Assembly: GCF_020805785.1 (NCBI RefSeq)
Contig: NZ_JAJGZV010000006.1
Location: forward strand, 186,001-250,000
DNA length: 64,000 nt
Direction: 5' to 3'
Origin: Flavobacterium chungbukense
GTDB taxonomy: Bacteria > Bacteroidota > Bacteroidia > Flavobacteriales > Flavobacteriaceae
This document shows positions 52,107 through 59,533 of the stretch, in pieces. The stretch's first letter is position 1. Every line of letters begins with the position of its first letter. A program made the translations under genes and the position numbers. The notes under the pieces are model-generated. The model was not told the DNA's origin. It made no database searches and saw only the letters and a program-made list of their open reading frames with translations.

Positions 52107-52589
52107 AATAATTTACTTTAAATGTTTTTGCAACCCCAATTCTAAAAATTCGGCTGGTTGGTGGTTTTTATGTTTTTTGTGTTTTTTTTCGGTGCCAATT
52201 TTATAATGCAAAGGCTTCCAAAGATACTTTTTAAAAGTGTAATTTACAATGCATGCATACAAAATTAATGGATCAGCAATGATAACGATAACGTTTTCGT
52301 AATTATTTAGGTTTTCGAGTAAATGAGCACTAATTATGCAACAAATTTTCTAAAATTTAAGAATGATATCACAGTACTAAATCGGGTCGAATTTGACTAA
52401 GTTTTGCGAATTTTAGATTAAACAATTCTTAAAACGCGCAATAGTACGTAAAACAAGTCTTACTAATTTGATTATTAATGCAATAGAAAAATTAAATGTA
52501 AATTTTACAGAAAAAAAACATCCAAAAAATGACTCAAATATTAATAAATTAACATTATTTTTACCCAAAAAATAAATAATTGACAGAAC
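52107..52589. other. Divergent intergenic region with acyl-CoA dehydrogenase control sites
   Basis: 483 bp without a gene. It holds the minus-strand promoter at 52219-52249, ATGCATGCATAC at 52249-52260 and the near-perfect inverted repeat ACGATAACGTTTTCGT at 52285-52300. Nothing else is recognisable in the right half. Confidence 0.55.
52219..52260 (-). promoter_or_regulatory. Promoter and putative operator of the acyl-CoA dehydrogenase gene
   Basis: On the minus strand TTG (52249-52247), a 20-bp spacer and TATCTTTG (52226-52219) form the promoter. ATGCATGCAT at 52249-52258 touches the -33, so a protein bound there would affect transcription. The leader is about 110 bases. Confidence 0.55.
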
Positions 52590-53165
52590 ATGAAAAAGAT
52601 TTTACTATTACTCACACTCCTTTTAAGCTTACAATTTTCAACCGTTTCGGCACAAACTCAGATAGATGTTAATGGTGTTACTGTTCCTAGAAAAATAGAA
52701 TTCTTGGGCAAAACTTTACAGCTAAATGGTGCTGGCGGAAGATCTAAAATGTGGATGGAAGTTTATGTGCAAGCATTGTATTTATCGCAGCTAACTCAAG
52801 ATCCGCAATTCATAATAGACAGCGATACTGAAATGGCAATTAGAATTGAAATCACTTCTTCTATGGTTTCTTCTAGTAAACTTACCAAAGCGATGAACAC
52901 TGGTTTTGAAAAATCTGCTGGAGCACAATTAGAACAATTACGTCCAAGAATTGAGCAGTTAAAAAGCTATTTGAGTGATGCGATTACAGAGAAAGACGTA
53001 TTTGTCTTAGCTTATAATCCTTTAGATCAAAATGTTTATGTTTCAAAAAATGAAGTTATAAAAGGGAAAATTCCTGGTTTTGATTTCAAAAAAGCTTTAT
53101 TCGGAATCTGGCTTTCTGACAAACCGGTTGACGAAACTTTGAAAAAACACTTATTAGGACAATAG
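52590..53165 (+). CDS. Chalcone-isomerase-like exported protein
   Basis: The 191-residue protein has a signal peptide of about 21 residues. The mature part follows the chalcone-isomerase-like fold: Val-Asn-Gly-Val-Thr-Val-Pro, Leu-Asn-Gly-Ala-Gly then Tyr-Val-Gln-Ala-Leu-Tyr-Leu. A long helical stretch and a final Gly-Ile-Trp-Leu-Ser-Asp-Lys-Pro-Val segment follow. Bacterial members are not true flavonoid enzymes and their role is unknown, possibly lipid binding. A terminator follows directly. Confidence 0.85.
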   Translation: MKKILLLLTLLLSLQFSTVSAQTQIDVNGVTVPRKIEFLGKTLQLNGAGGRSKMWMEVYVQALYLSQLTQDPQFIIDSDTEMAIRIEITSSMVSSSKLTKAMNTGFEKSAGAQLEQLRPRIEQLKSYLSDAITEKDVFVLAYNPLDQNVYVSKNEVIKGKIPGFDFKKALFGIWLSDKPVDETLKKHLLGQ

Positions 53166-53187
53166 TTCTTAATTTTTTAAATATACC

Positions 53188-53221
53188 AAAAGCCGTCCCG
53201 AAAAATTTCGGGACGGCTTTT
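53188..53221 (+). terminator. Terminator of the chalcone-isomerase-like gene
   Basis: A 16-bp perfect stem, AAAAGCCGTCCCGAAA with its complement, ending in a T-rich run. Confidence 0.85.
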
Positions 53222-53234
53222 CTTTTTTGTTTGC

Positions 53235-53242
53235 TAAATTTG
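53235..53242 (+). promoter_or_regulatory. Possible -7 box of the amino-acid dehydrogenase gene
   Basis: TAAATTTG lies 68 bp before the ATG. No -33 element at proper spacing is seen. Confidence 0.35.
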
Positions 53243-53309
53243 ATGCGAAATACATTATTCGCATTATTCTATTTTATACATTTACGCAAAATAAACATAT
53301 CACAACAAA

Positions 53310-54536
53310 ATGAAAGATTTATTACAACAATTTGAAAATAAAGCACCTGAAATTGTTTTTAATTGGAAAGATTCAGAAACAGAAGCCGAAGGGTGGACTG
53401 TCATTAATTCACTTCGCGGAGGAGCTGCGGGTGGAGGAACAAGAATGAGAAAAGGTTTAGACATGAACGAAGTTTTGTCTTTAGCCAAAACTATGGAAGT
53501 TAAATTCTCTGTTTCCGGCCCTGCCATTGGCGGTGCTAAATCTGGAATAAATTTTGACCCGAACGATCCTCGCAAAAAAGGTGTTTTGCAACGTTGGTAC
53601 AAAGCGGTTTCTCCCCTATTAAAAAGTTATTACGGAACTGGAGGAGATTTGAATGTTGACGAAATTCATGAAGTAATCCCGATGACAGAAGAATGTGGTG
53701 TTTGGCATCCGCAAGAAGGTGTTTTTAACGGACATTTCAAACCAACCGAAGCTGATAAAATCAACCGAATTGGTCAATTACGTCAAGGTGTTATCAAAGT
53801 AATTGAAAATCCTAAATTCTCGCCAGATGTAACGAGAAAATATACAGTTGCCGATATGATTACTGGTTTTGGTGTTGCAGAAGCAGTTCGTCATTTTTAT
53901 GCAACTTATGGTGGTGATATAATAGGCAAAAAAGCAATCGTTCAAGGTTTTGGAAATGTTGGTTCTGCAGCCGCTTTTTATTTAGCTGAAATGGGAGCAA
54001 AAGTGATCGGAATTATTGATCGCGATGGCGGATTAATTAAAGAAGATGGTTTTTCTTTTGAAGAAATCAGAACTTTATTTTTGAACAAAGATGGAAACAA
54101 ATTAGTTGCCAACAATATGATTCCGTTTGAAGAAATCAATTCTAAGATTTGGACAATTGGTGCAGAAATTTTCACGCCTTGTGCGGCTTCAAGATTGGTA
54201 ACTCAAGCTCAAATTGATAGTTTAATCGCAAACGGATTGGAAGTGATTTCTTGTGGTGCAAATGTTCCTTTTGCTGACAAAGAAATTTTCTTTGGTTCTA
54301 TTATGGAAGAAGTAGATCATAAAGTAAGTTTGATTCCTGATTTTATTTCAAACTGCGGAATGGCAAGAGTTTTTGCATATTTTATGGAGAAAAAAGTGCA
54401 AATGACTGACGAAGCTATTTTTAATGATACTTCAGAAATTATAAAAAATGCGATTGTAAAAGCTCATGCTCTAAATTCGTCTAAAACAAATATTAGTGCA
54501 ACTGCTTTTGAAATTGCATTGAAACAGTTAGTATAA
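53310..54536 (+). CDS. Glu/Leu/Phe/Val-family amino-acid dehydrogenase
   Basis: The 408-residue enzyme deaminates an amino acid with NAD(P). The catalytic domain has Gly-Gly-Ala-Ala-Gly-Gly-Gly-Thr-Arg and Ile-Gly-Gly-Ala-Lys-Ser-Gly-Ile with the active-site lysine. The dinucleotide fold has Gly-Phe-Gly-Asn-Val-Gly-Ser-Ala-Ala. The divergent N-terminal sequence does not allow glutamate and branched-chain specificity to be told apart by eye. Single gene, with terminators on both sides. Confidence 0.9.
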   Translation: MKDLLQQFENKAPEIVFNWKDSETEAEGWTVINSLRGGAAGGGTRMRKGLDMNEVLSLAKTMEVKFSVSGPAIGGAKSGINFDPNDPRKKGVLQRWYKAVSPLLKSYYGTGGDLNVDEIHEVIPMTEECGVWHPQEGVFNGHFKPTEADKINRIGQLRQGVIKVIENPKFSPDVTRKYTVADMITGFGVAEAVRHFYATYGGDIIGKKAIVQGFGNVGSAAAFYLAEMGAKVIGIIDRDGGLIKEDGFSFEEIRTLFLNKDGNKLVANNMIPFEEINSKIWTIGAEIFTPCAASRLVTQAQIDSLIANGLEVISCGANVPFADKEIFFGSIMEEVDHKVSLIPDFISNCGMARVFAYFMEKKVQMTDEAIFNDTSEIIKNAIVKAHALNSSKTNISATAFEIALKQLV

Positions 54537-54886
54537 TCTATTTTATACTTTATATATAAACGAGCCGAATCTGGCTCGTTTTTTTTGTGCCGTAGATTTT
54601 TAACGCTAAGTTATTTTTATTTGGAGCGCAAGCAAGATCTAAATATTAAGTCCGCAAAGCTTTGTGTACATCTAGCTTTGTGAACTTAAATAGGAGATTT
54701 ACTCAAATTTGAGAAAAATAAAACTTTGCGTTTCTTTGCGTAAATCTTAGCGTGCTTTGCGTTATAATTAATTTAAAAACACTTAGCGAAATTTGTGGTT
54801 AAATCTAACCTTACACTTTCATTCTAAACAATTTTTACTACTTTTAAACGTTTTTAAAATAATACATTTCAAAATTAAGAATCTAC
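54537..54886. other. Intergenic region with terminator and a degenerate repeat
   Basis: 350 bp. After the terminator, 54590-54790 holds inverted-repeat fragments (TAACGCTAAG against CTTAGCG, and CAAAGCT/AGCTTTG) that look like another, imperfect palindromic repeat family. No coding frame. Confidence 0.5.
54559..54586 (+). terminator. Terminator of the amino-acid dehydrogenase gene
   Basis: AACGAGCC / GGCTCGTT stem with a 6-base loop and a following T-run, 23 bp after the stop. Confidence 0.85.
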
Positions 54887-55792
54887 ATGAGTTCGTCTAT
54901 TTCTTCAGATCAAAAGAAATCATTGTTATTCACAACTGCTATTTATGCGGCAATAATTCTATTGCTGTTTTTTATACGTTTTTGGCCTCCTTACAATCCA
55001 GAAAACAATGTCGCACTTGCTGACGGCGGTGGCGGTGGCGGAGGTGTAACTGTAAATTTTGGTGACAGCGATTTAGGTTCTGGCGCTAATTATAAAAGTG
55101 AAGTTCTGAATGTCAAAAACAATGTAAAACAAGTTCAAACAAAAGCTGCTCCAGAAGAAGCAATCGTCACTCAAGAAAACGCTGAAGCTGATAAAACAGA
55201 CGTGGTAATTCCAACAAAAGAAAAGCCCAAAAAACCTGTTCCTGTTACAAAACCAGAAACAAAACCTGTACCTGAAAAACCTAAAGTTTCGAACTCAACG
55301 AACGATGCCTTATCAAGTATTTTAAAAGGTTCCAACAAAGGCGGAGATGGAGACGATAAAGCTTCAGGAAATAAAGGAAAAGCTAACGGAAGTTTAAACT
55401 CAAACGGCTATTACGGATCTGGTGGTTCTGGCGGAGGAACTGGAGGCGGTAACGGAACCGGAAATGGCATTGGAACCGGAAGCGGTTACGGCGCTGGAAG
55501 TGGCGGAGGTTCTGGCGGTGGATCAGGTTACAATCTAAATGGAAGAAAAGCATTATCTAAACCAGCACCAAAATATACTTGTAACGAAGAAGGCAAAGTT
55601 GTGGTAGAAGTTACTGTTGACCAAAATGGAAAAACTATAAGCGCAACTGCTGGAGTAAAAGGAACAACCAATACTGCAAGTTGCTTATTGGAACAAGCTA
55701 AAATTGCAGCATTAAATACCAAATGGTCTGCTGATTCGAATGCAGCGGCTAAACAAGTTGGGAAAATTATTTATAATTTTAGTTTGGATTAA
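54887..55792 (+). CDS. TonB-family energy transducer
   Basis: The 301-residue protein has one N-terminal membrane helix (about 13-34). A glycine patch follows, then a Lys/Pro linker (Lys-Pro-Lys-Lys-Pro-Val-Pro-Val, to about 135), and a Gly/Ser/Asn-rich stretch at about 160-220. The last 80 residues are TonB-C-like, with Val-Val-Val-Glu-Val-Thr-Val-Asp-Gln-Asn-Gly. TonB couples the ExbB-ExbD motor to outer-membrane receptors. It faces exbB-exbD, encoded convergently after a repeat-filled gap. The glycine-rich insert is unusual compared with proline-only linkers. Confidence 0.85.
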   Translation: MSSSISSDQKKSLLFTTAIYAAIILLLFFIRFWPPYNPENNVALADGGGGGGGVTVNFGDSDLGSGANYKSEVLNVKNNVKQVQTKAAPEEAIVTQENAEADKTDVVIPTKEKPKKPVPVTKPETKPVPEKPKVSNSTNDALSSILKGSNKGGDGDDKASGNKGKANGSLNSNGYYGSGGSGGGTGGGNGTGNGIGTGSGYGAGSGGGSGGGSGYNLNGRKALSKPAPKYTCNEEGKVVVEVTVDQNGKTISATAGVKGTTNTASCLLEQAKIAALNTKWSADSNAAAKQVGKIIYNFSLD

Positions 55793-55831
55793 AACACGAA
55801 TTACACAGATTTACACTAAATCTGCTCTTAT

Positions 55832-55868
55832 AAAAAAAAGGCTTTCAGAAATCTGAAAGCCTTTTTTT
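55832..55868 (+). terminator. Terminator of tonB
   Basis: AAAAAAGGCTTTCAGA pairs with TCTGAAAGCCTTTTTT, with long A and T runs, 40 bp after the stop. Confidence 0.85.
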
Positions 55869-55896
55869 ATTTTCTTTATTCTAATTGATCGATTAG

Positions 55897-56005
55897 TTTG
55901 TCATCCTGAGCGAAGTCGAAGGACACGCAAGTAATTCCTCAAAGGGATATCATCATTCTTTGTCGAGCTTCTTGCGCGTCCTTCGACTTCGCTCAGGATG
56001 ACAAA
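55897..56005. repeat. Palindromic repeat (GAGCGAAGTCGAAG family) with 28-bp arms
   Basis: Perfect arms at 55897-55924 and 55978-56005, starting TTTGTCATCCTGAGCGAAGT. It is a longer relative of the element at 13135-13200. Confidence 0.8.
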
Positions 56006-56024
56006 GTGTTGCGTTATTTTTTTT

Positions 56025-56139
56025 GCGTGAGGGATAGAAGCAAGCTACCGAAGTAGCGCGGATAGCCCGGTCCCGTTAAGATAAGTGGGCGAATATTGAT
56101 AAAGAATGTTTGCCCACTTATCTTAACGGGATCACGCCC
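56025..56139 (+). ncRNA. Flavo-1-like structured element, copy 3
   Basis: Starts GCGTGAGGGATAG and ends CACGCCC. It has a GCTACCGAAGTAGC hairpin, the GCGGATAGCCCG block, and a perfect 19-bp hairpin CCCGTTAAGATAAGTGGGC with its complement. The hairpin sequence is unlike copies 1 and 2, but the pairing is kept. Confidence 0.65.
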
Positions 56140-56150
56140 AAATCTTAAAT

Positions 56151-56546
56151 CTATTTCGGACTTGTTGCAATTACAAACTTCAGATTGTTCCTTACTCCTA
56201 TCTGCAAAACATCAACTAAATCTTGAACTTGCAAATTGAACGGAATTCGAACGACAACAGTTTGTTCTTTATCTGTTCCTATTTTAGACATTAAACTAGT
56301 TTCCAAGTTTTCAAAATCAACTTGTTCTTTGTCAATGTAGAACTTTTTATCTTCTGTAACAGACAAACTAATTAATTGCTTGTTTGTTTTTTCGTTAGAT
56401 TTTGCTTTAGGAAGCGTCATCTTAATCACATTCGGGTTTGCCAGTGTTGAGATAATCAAGAAAAACAACAGCAGGAAGAACATAATGTCGCTCAAAGATG
56501 AAGTCGCTACTTCGGCGTGAAATCTTCTTTTTCTTTTAATAGACAT
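56151..56546 (-). CDS. exbD: ExbD/TolR-family biopolymer transport protein
   Basis: The 131-residue protein has a basic N-terminus and a single membrane helix at about 19-38. The conserved aspartate of that helix is Asp20 in Ser-Ser-Leu-Ser-Asp-Ile-Met-Phe. The periplasmic domain follows, with Asp-Lys-Glu-Gln-Val-Asp-Phe. It forms the proton-driven motor with ExbB. It begins 3 bp after exbB stops, and the tonB gene lies opposite. Confidence 0.92.
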   Translation of the reverse strand: MSIKRKRRFHAEVATSSLSDIMFFLLLFFLIISTLANPNVIKMTLPKAKSNEKTNKQLISLSVTEDKKFYIDKEQVDFENLETSLMSKIGTDKEQTVVVRIPFNLQVQDLVDVLQIGVRNNLKFVIATSPK

Positions 56547-56549
56547 ACC

Positions 56550-57242
56550 TTATGCTCTTTGAATTATATTTACAAATTCTAAAATCTGTTTCTGAATTTT
56601 CAACGCGAAATCATCGATTTTTCCGTTCAATAAATGGTAAGCAGAATAAGCAATAATACCAACAATTAACCCAGAACCAGAACTAATCATTTTTTCGTAT
56701 AAACCTCCCGAAATGTTTCCGATACTAATATTTTCGGTAACCGAAATGCTATAGAAAATTTTAATAACCCCAGAAATCGTCCCAATGAAACCAAGAGTGG
56801 GCGCGATACCAGCAATAAGTCCAAGATGACCTAAACGTCTTTCCATTTCGCCAATTTCGATATCAGCAGCACGGTCCATATTAGATTCAATTTCAGCAAT
56901 TGGTCTTCCGATAACCAAAACGCCTTCTTTCAATATATTTCCAGCGGCCGTATTATTTCTTTCTACAATAGTTCTTGCTAATTCAATATTTCCAGAATGC
57001 AATTTATCGCCAACATCCTGCATTAATCTGCCATCAATTTTTGATGCTCGGCTGATGTACATATAACGTTCGAAGATTACATAAATGGTATAAAACAATA
57101 AAATCGCGATTGGAATTAAGAAAACTCCCCCTTTCATGATAAACCCAAACATTGAAATTTCTTGTTCCGGAGCAATCTTTTCGATTACTACATTTGAAGC
57201 ATTTGCGATTGTATCTGTTTGTAATTGAATAAAACTAAACAT
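56550..57242 (-). CDS. exbB: ExbB/TolQ/MotA-family proton channel protein
   Basis: The 230-residue protein has three membrane helices: one near 32-52 and a pair in the C-terminal half (Gly-Leu-Ile-Ala-Gly-Ile-Ala-Pro-Thr-Leu-Gly-Phe-Ile-Gly-Thr-Ile-Ser-Gly, then Ile-Val-Gly-Ile-Ile-Ala-Tyr). This is the ExbB topology. First gene of exbB-exbD, divergent from folC. Confidence 0.93.
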   Translation of the reverse strand: MFSFIQLQTDTIANASNVVIEKIAPEQEISMFGFIMKGGVFLIPIAILLFYTIYVIFERYMYISRASKIDGRLMQDVGDKLHSGNIELARTIVERNNTAAGNILKEGVLVIGRPIAEIESNMDRAADIEIGEMERRLGHLGLIAGIAPTLGFIGTISGVIKIFYSISVTENISIGNISGGLYEKMISSGSGLIVGIIAYSAYHLLNGKIDDFALKIQKQILEFVNIIQRA

Positions 57243-57372
57243 ATATTAATTCTGGTTTTTAATAATTAATTCTAAAAAATATTTGAAATTTGCAATAAAG
57301 ATAATTTTCGCTGTAATATTAAACTACAAAAATCGAAATTTATTTCAATCAACAACTATTTTATCCAAATAA

Positions 57373-58599
57373 ATGAACTATCAAGAGACTACCGAGTGGA
57401 TGTTTAATCAACTTCCAATGTACCAATTGCAGGGAGCTTCAGCTTATAAAGAAGATTTAACGAATATCAAAATATTGGCTGCTCATCTTGGCAATCCTCA
57501 AAATAAATTGAGATGTATTCATGTGGCTGGTACAAACGGAAAAGGCTCTACTTCTCATATGTTATCTTCGGTTTTGCAAGAAGCTGGATATAAAGTCGGA
57601 TTGTACACTTCTCCACACTTAAAAGATTTTAGAGAACGAATTAAAATAAACAGTGAAGAAATTTCAGAAGAGTTTGTTATTGAATTCGTGGCAAAACATA
57701 AATCTTTTTTCGAAGCTAATGATATGAGTTTCTTCGAAATGACAGTTGGATTGGCTTTTGATTATTTTGCAACTGAAAAAACTGATATTGCTATCATTGA
57801 AGTTGGTCTTGGCGGAAGATTGGACGCAACCAATATTATTACGCCTTTGGTTTCGGTAATTACAAATATTGGCTTAGATCATACACAGTTCTTAGGAAAC
57901 ACTTTGGAAGCCATTGCTGGCGAAAAAGCTGGAATCATCAAACCGAATATTCCCGTCGTTATTGGCGAATATACTGATGAAACCAAACCTGTATTTTTGG
58001 CTAAAGCCGAAGAAAATAATGCTCCAATTTATTTTGCCTCAGATTTAATTGATCAAATTTATTTGTCTGACTTGATTGGTGATTACCAATTTCACAATAA
58101 AAAAACGGTTCAGCAGACGATTTCTATTCTGAATAACGAAACCGATTTTAAAATTTCAAACGAACAATTAACAGAAGGTTTATTGCATGTTGTAAAAAAT
58201 ACTGGTTTACAAGGCAGATGGCAGCAATTGGGAGAAAACCCAAAAATAATCTGCGACACGGCGCACAACAAACACGGATTAACAGTTGTCATGAATCAGC
58301 TTAAAAACGAAAAATATGAAAATCTGCATATTGTTTTTGGTGTTGTAAATGATAAAGATCTAGATTCAATTTTACCATTATTTCCAAAAGAGGCAACTTA
58401 TTATTTCTGCCATCCAAATTCGTCGCGAGCTTTACCAGCAGAAATTTTACAAAGCGAAGCAAAAAAGCATGATTTAATTGGAGAAAAATACAATTCTGTT
58501 GCCATCGCTTTCGCGGAAGCTAAGCAAAATGCTTCGGAAAATGATTTTATTTACGTTGGCGGAAGCACTTTTGTTGTTGCCGAATTGCCTTTGGACTAA
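57373..58599 (+). CDS. folC: Folylpolyglutamate/dihydrofolate synthase
   Basis: The 408-residue Mur-ligase-fold enzyme adds glutamate to dihydropteroate and folates. The ATP loop His-Val-Ala-Gly-Thr-Asn-Gly-Lys-Gly-Ser is near residue 49. Tyr-Thr-Ser-Pro-His-Leu follows, then Glu-Val-Gly-Leu-Gly-Gly-Arg-Leu-Asp-Ala-Thr-Asn and Asp-Thr-Ala-His-Asn. Length and motif order are normal for bifunctional FolC. Divergent from exbB; the next feature downstream is tRNA-Val. Confidence 0.95.
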   Translation: MNYQETTEWMFNQLPMYQLQGASAYKEDLTNIKILAAHLGNPQNKLRCIHVAGTNGKGSTSHMLSSVLQEAGYKVGLYTSPHLKDFRERIKINSEEISEEFVIEFVAKHKSFFEANDMSFFEMTVGLAFDYFATEKTDIAIIEVGLGGRLDATNIITPLVSVITNIGLDHTQFLGNTLEAIAGEKAGIIKPNIPVVIGEYTDETKPVFLAKAEENNAPIYFASDLIDQIYLSDLIGDYQFHNKKTVQQTISILNNETDFKISNEQLTEGLLHVVKNTGLQGRWQQLGENPKIICDTAHNKHGLTVVMNQLKNEKYENLHIVFGVVNDKDLDSILPLFPKEATYYFCHPNSSRALPAEILQSEAKKHDLIGEKYNSVAIAFAEAKQNASENDFIYVGGSTFVVAELPLD

Positions 58600-58709
58600 A
58601 ATATACTTTTGATTTAGAAAAAACTTCAAAAAAATCATTTTAATAACAAATTCATAAACAGCGAGATATAAATTATTTTTAAAAAAATTTTATTTTTTAT
58701 TCAAATTCC

Positions 58710-58740
58710 TTTGCAGAACTCAAAAACTAGCGTATATTTG
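58710..58740 (+). promoter_or_regulatory. Promoter of tRNA-Val
   Basis: TTTG at 58710-58713, a 19-bp spacer and TATATTTG at 58733-58740. The mature tRNA begins 37 bp later. Confidence 0.75.
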
Positions 58741-58777
58741 CACTCGCAATCACAAACGATAGCAACCTAGTAAAATA

Positions 58778-58852
58778 GGGCGATTAGCTCAGCTGGTTCA
58801 GAGCACCTCGTTTACACCGAGGGGGTCGGGGGTTCGAACCCCTCATCGCCCA
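58778..58852 (+). tRNA. tRNA-Val, anticodon UAC
   Basis: The 75-nt cloverleaf has acceptor GGGCGAT / ATCGCCC plus discriminator A, D arm GCTC...GAGC, and anticodon stem CCTCG / CGAGG with loop TTTACAC (anticodon TAC at 58813-58815). The T arm is GGGGG-TTCGAAC-CCCTC with one G-T pair. CCA is not encoded. Its last 29 bases are repeated exactly at 59192-59220 and with one change at 59560-59588. Confidence 0.96.
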
Positions 58853-58864
58853 CAAAATTCCAAA

Positions 58865-58897
58865 AACTCCAAAATCATTTGATTTCGGAGTTTTTTG
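58865..58897 (+). terminator. Hairpin after tRNA-Val
   Basis: AACTCCAAAATCA pairs with TGATTTCGGAGTT (one mismatch) and is followed by T's. The copy at 59233-59265 in the second unit is perfectly paired. It would end tRNA transcription before the nuclease gene. Confidence 0.7.
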
Positions 58898-58913
58898 TTT
58901 TATATACATTTTT

Positions 58914-59165
58914 ATGAATTTTATTGTCTACATTTTGTTTAGCGAAAGCAAGAATAGATTCTATATTGGATTTACTTCCAATTTAACAGAAAGGCTAATT
59001 CGCCATAACCAAAAAAGCAAAGGTTTTACAGGAAATGTAAACGACTGGAAAGTCGTTTATACTGAAAATTACGAAACCAAAGAAATTGCTCATAAAAGAG
59101 AATTACAAATTAAATCATGGAAAAGCAGAGTTAAAATCGAAGAGTTAATTAAATCTGCTGGTTAA
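58914..59165 (+). CDS. GIY-YIG mini-nuclease
   Basis: The 83-residue protein is a complete minimal GIY-YIG domain: Val-Tyr-Ile-Leu then Phe-Tyr-Ile-Gly-Phe-Thr (the GIY-YIG strands), Leu-Ile-Arg-His-Asn (catalytic-type Arg and His), and Tyr-Thr-Glu (metal-binding Glu). A basic end (Lys-Ser-Trp-Lys-Ser-Arg-Val-Lys) follows. Similar stand-alone proteins are related to UvrC and homing-endonuclease catalytic domains; their targets are unknown. The last codons, GCT GGT TAA, are at the same time the start of a tRNA-like D arm. The gene lies in unit 1 of the tandem repeat. Confidence 0.85.
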   Translation: MNFIVYILFSESKNRFYIGFTSNLTERLIRHNQKSKGFTGNVNDWKVVYTENYETKEIAHKRELQIKSWKSRVKIEELIKSAG

Positions 59166-59220
59166 GAGCATTCCGATTTTTCATCGGAAGTGGTCGGGGG
59201 TTCGAACCCCTCATCGCCCA
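59157..59220 (+). other. tRNA-like 3' segment, copy 1
   Basis: Starts GCTGGTTAAGAGCA (D-arm sequence of tRNA-Val with one change). It continues with an unrelated stem-loop TTCCGA-TTTTTCA-TCGGAA in place of the anticodon arm, and ends with the exact T arm and acceptor end of tRNA-Val. There is no 5' acceptor strand, so it cannot be a working tRNA. Confidence 0.75.
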
Positions 59221-59281
59221 CAAAATTCCAAAAACTCCAAAATCATTTGATTTTGGAGTTTTTTGTTTTATATACATTTTT

Positions 59282-59533
59282 ATAAATTTTATTGTCTACA
59301 TTTTGTTTAGCGAAAGCAAGAATAGATTCTATATTGGATTTACTTCCAATTTAACAGAAAGGCTAATTCGCCATAACCAAAAAAGCAAAGGTTTTACAGG
59401 AAATGTAAACGACTGGAAAGTCGTTTATACTGAAAATTACGAAACCAAAGAAATTGCTCATAAAAGAGAATTACAAATTAAATCATGGAAGAGCAGAGTT
59501 AAAATCGAAGAGTTAATTAAATCTGCTGGTTAA
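59282..59533 (+). pseudogene. Second GIY-YIG copy with lost start codon
   Basis: The frame is identical to the unit-1 gene except that its ATG is ATA (59282-59284) and one lysine codon is changed silently. The only alternative start is a TTG at 59303, which would remove the first conserved strand (Ile-Val-Tyr-Ile). The copy is therefore probably inactive, but has not otherwise decayed, so the duplication is recent. Confidence 0.75.

Larger units (their letters stand above)
55793..56150. other. Convergent intergenic region filled by terminator and two repeat elements
   Basis: 358 bp between tonB and exbD: terminator, GAGCGAAGTCGAAG palindrome, then a Flavo-1-like element. The arrangement mirrors 37169-37499. 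No gene. Confidence 0.7.

Noticed and set aside
59303..59533. Second GIY-YIG copy as an intact gene starting at TTG
   Set aside because: It would lack the first conserved strand; loss of the ATG by one substitution is more likely.
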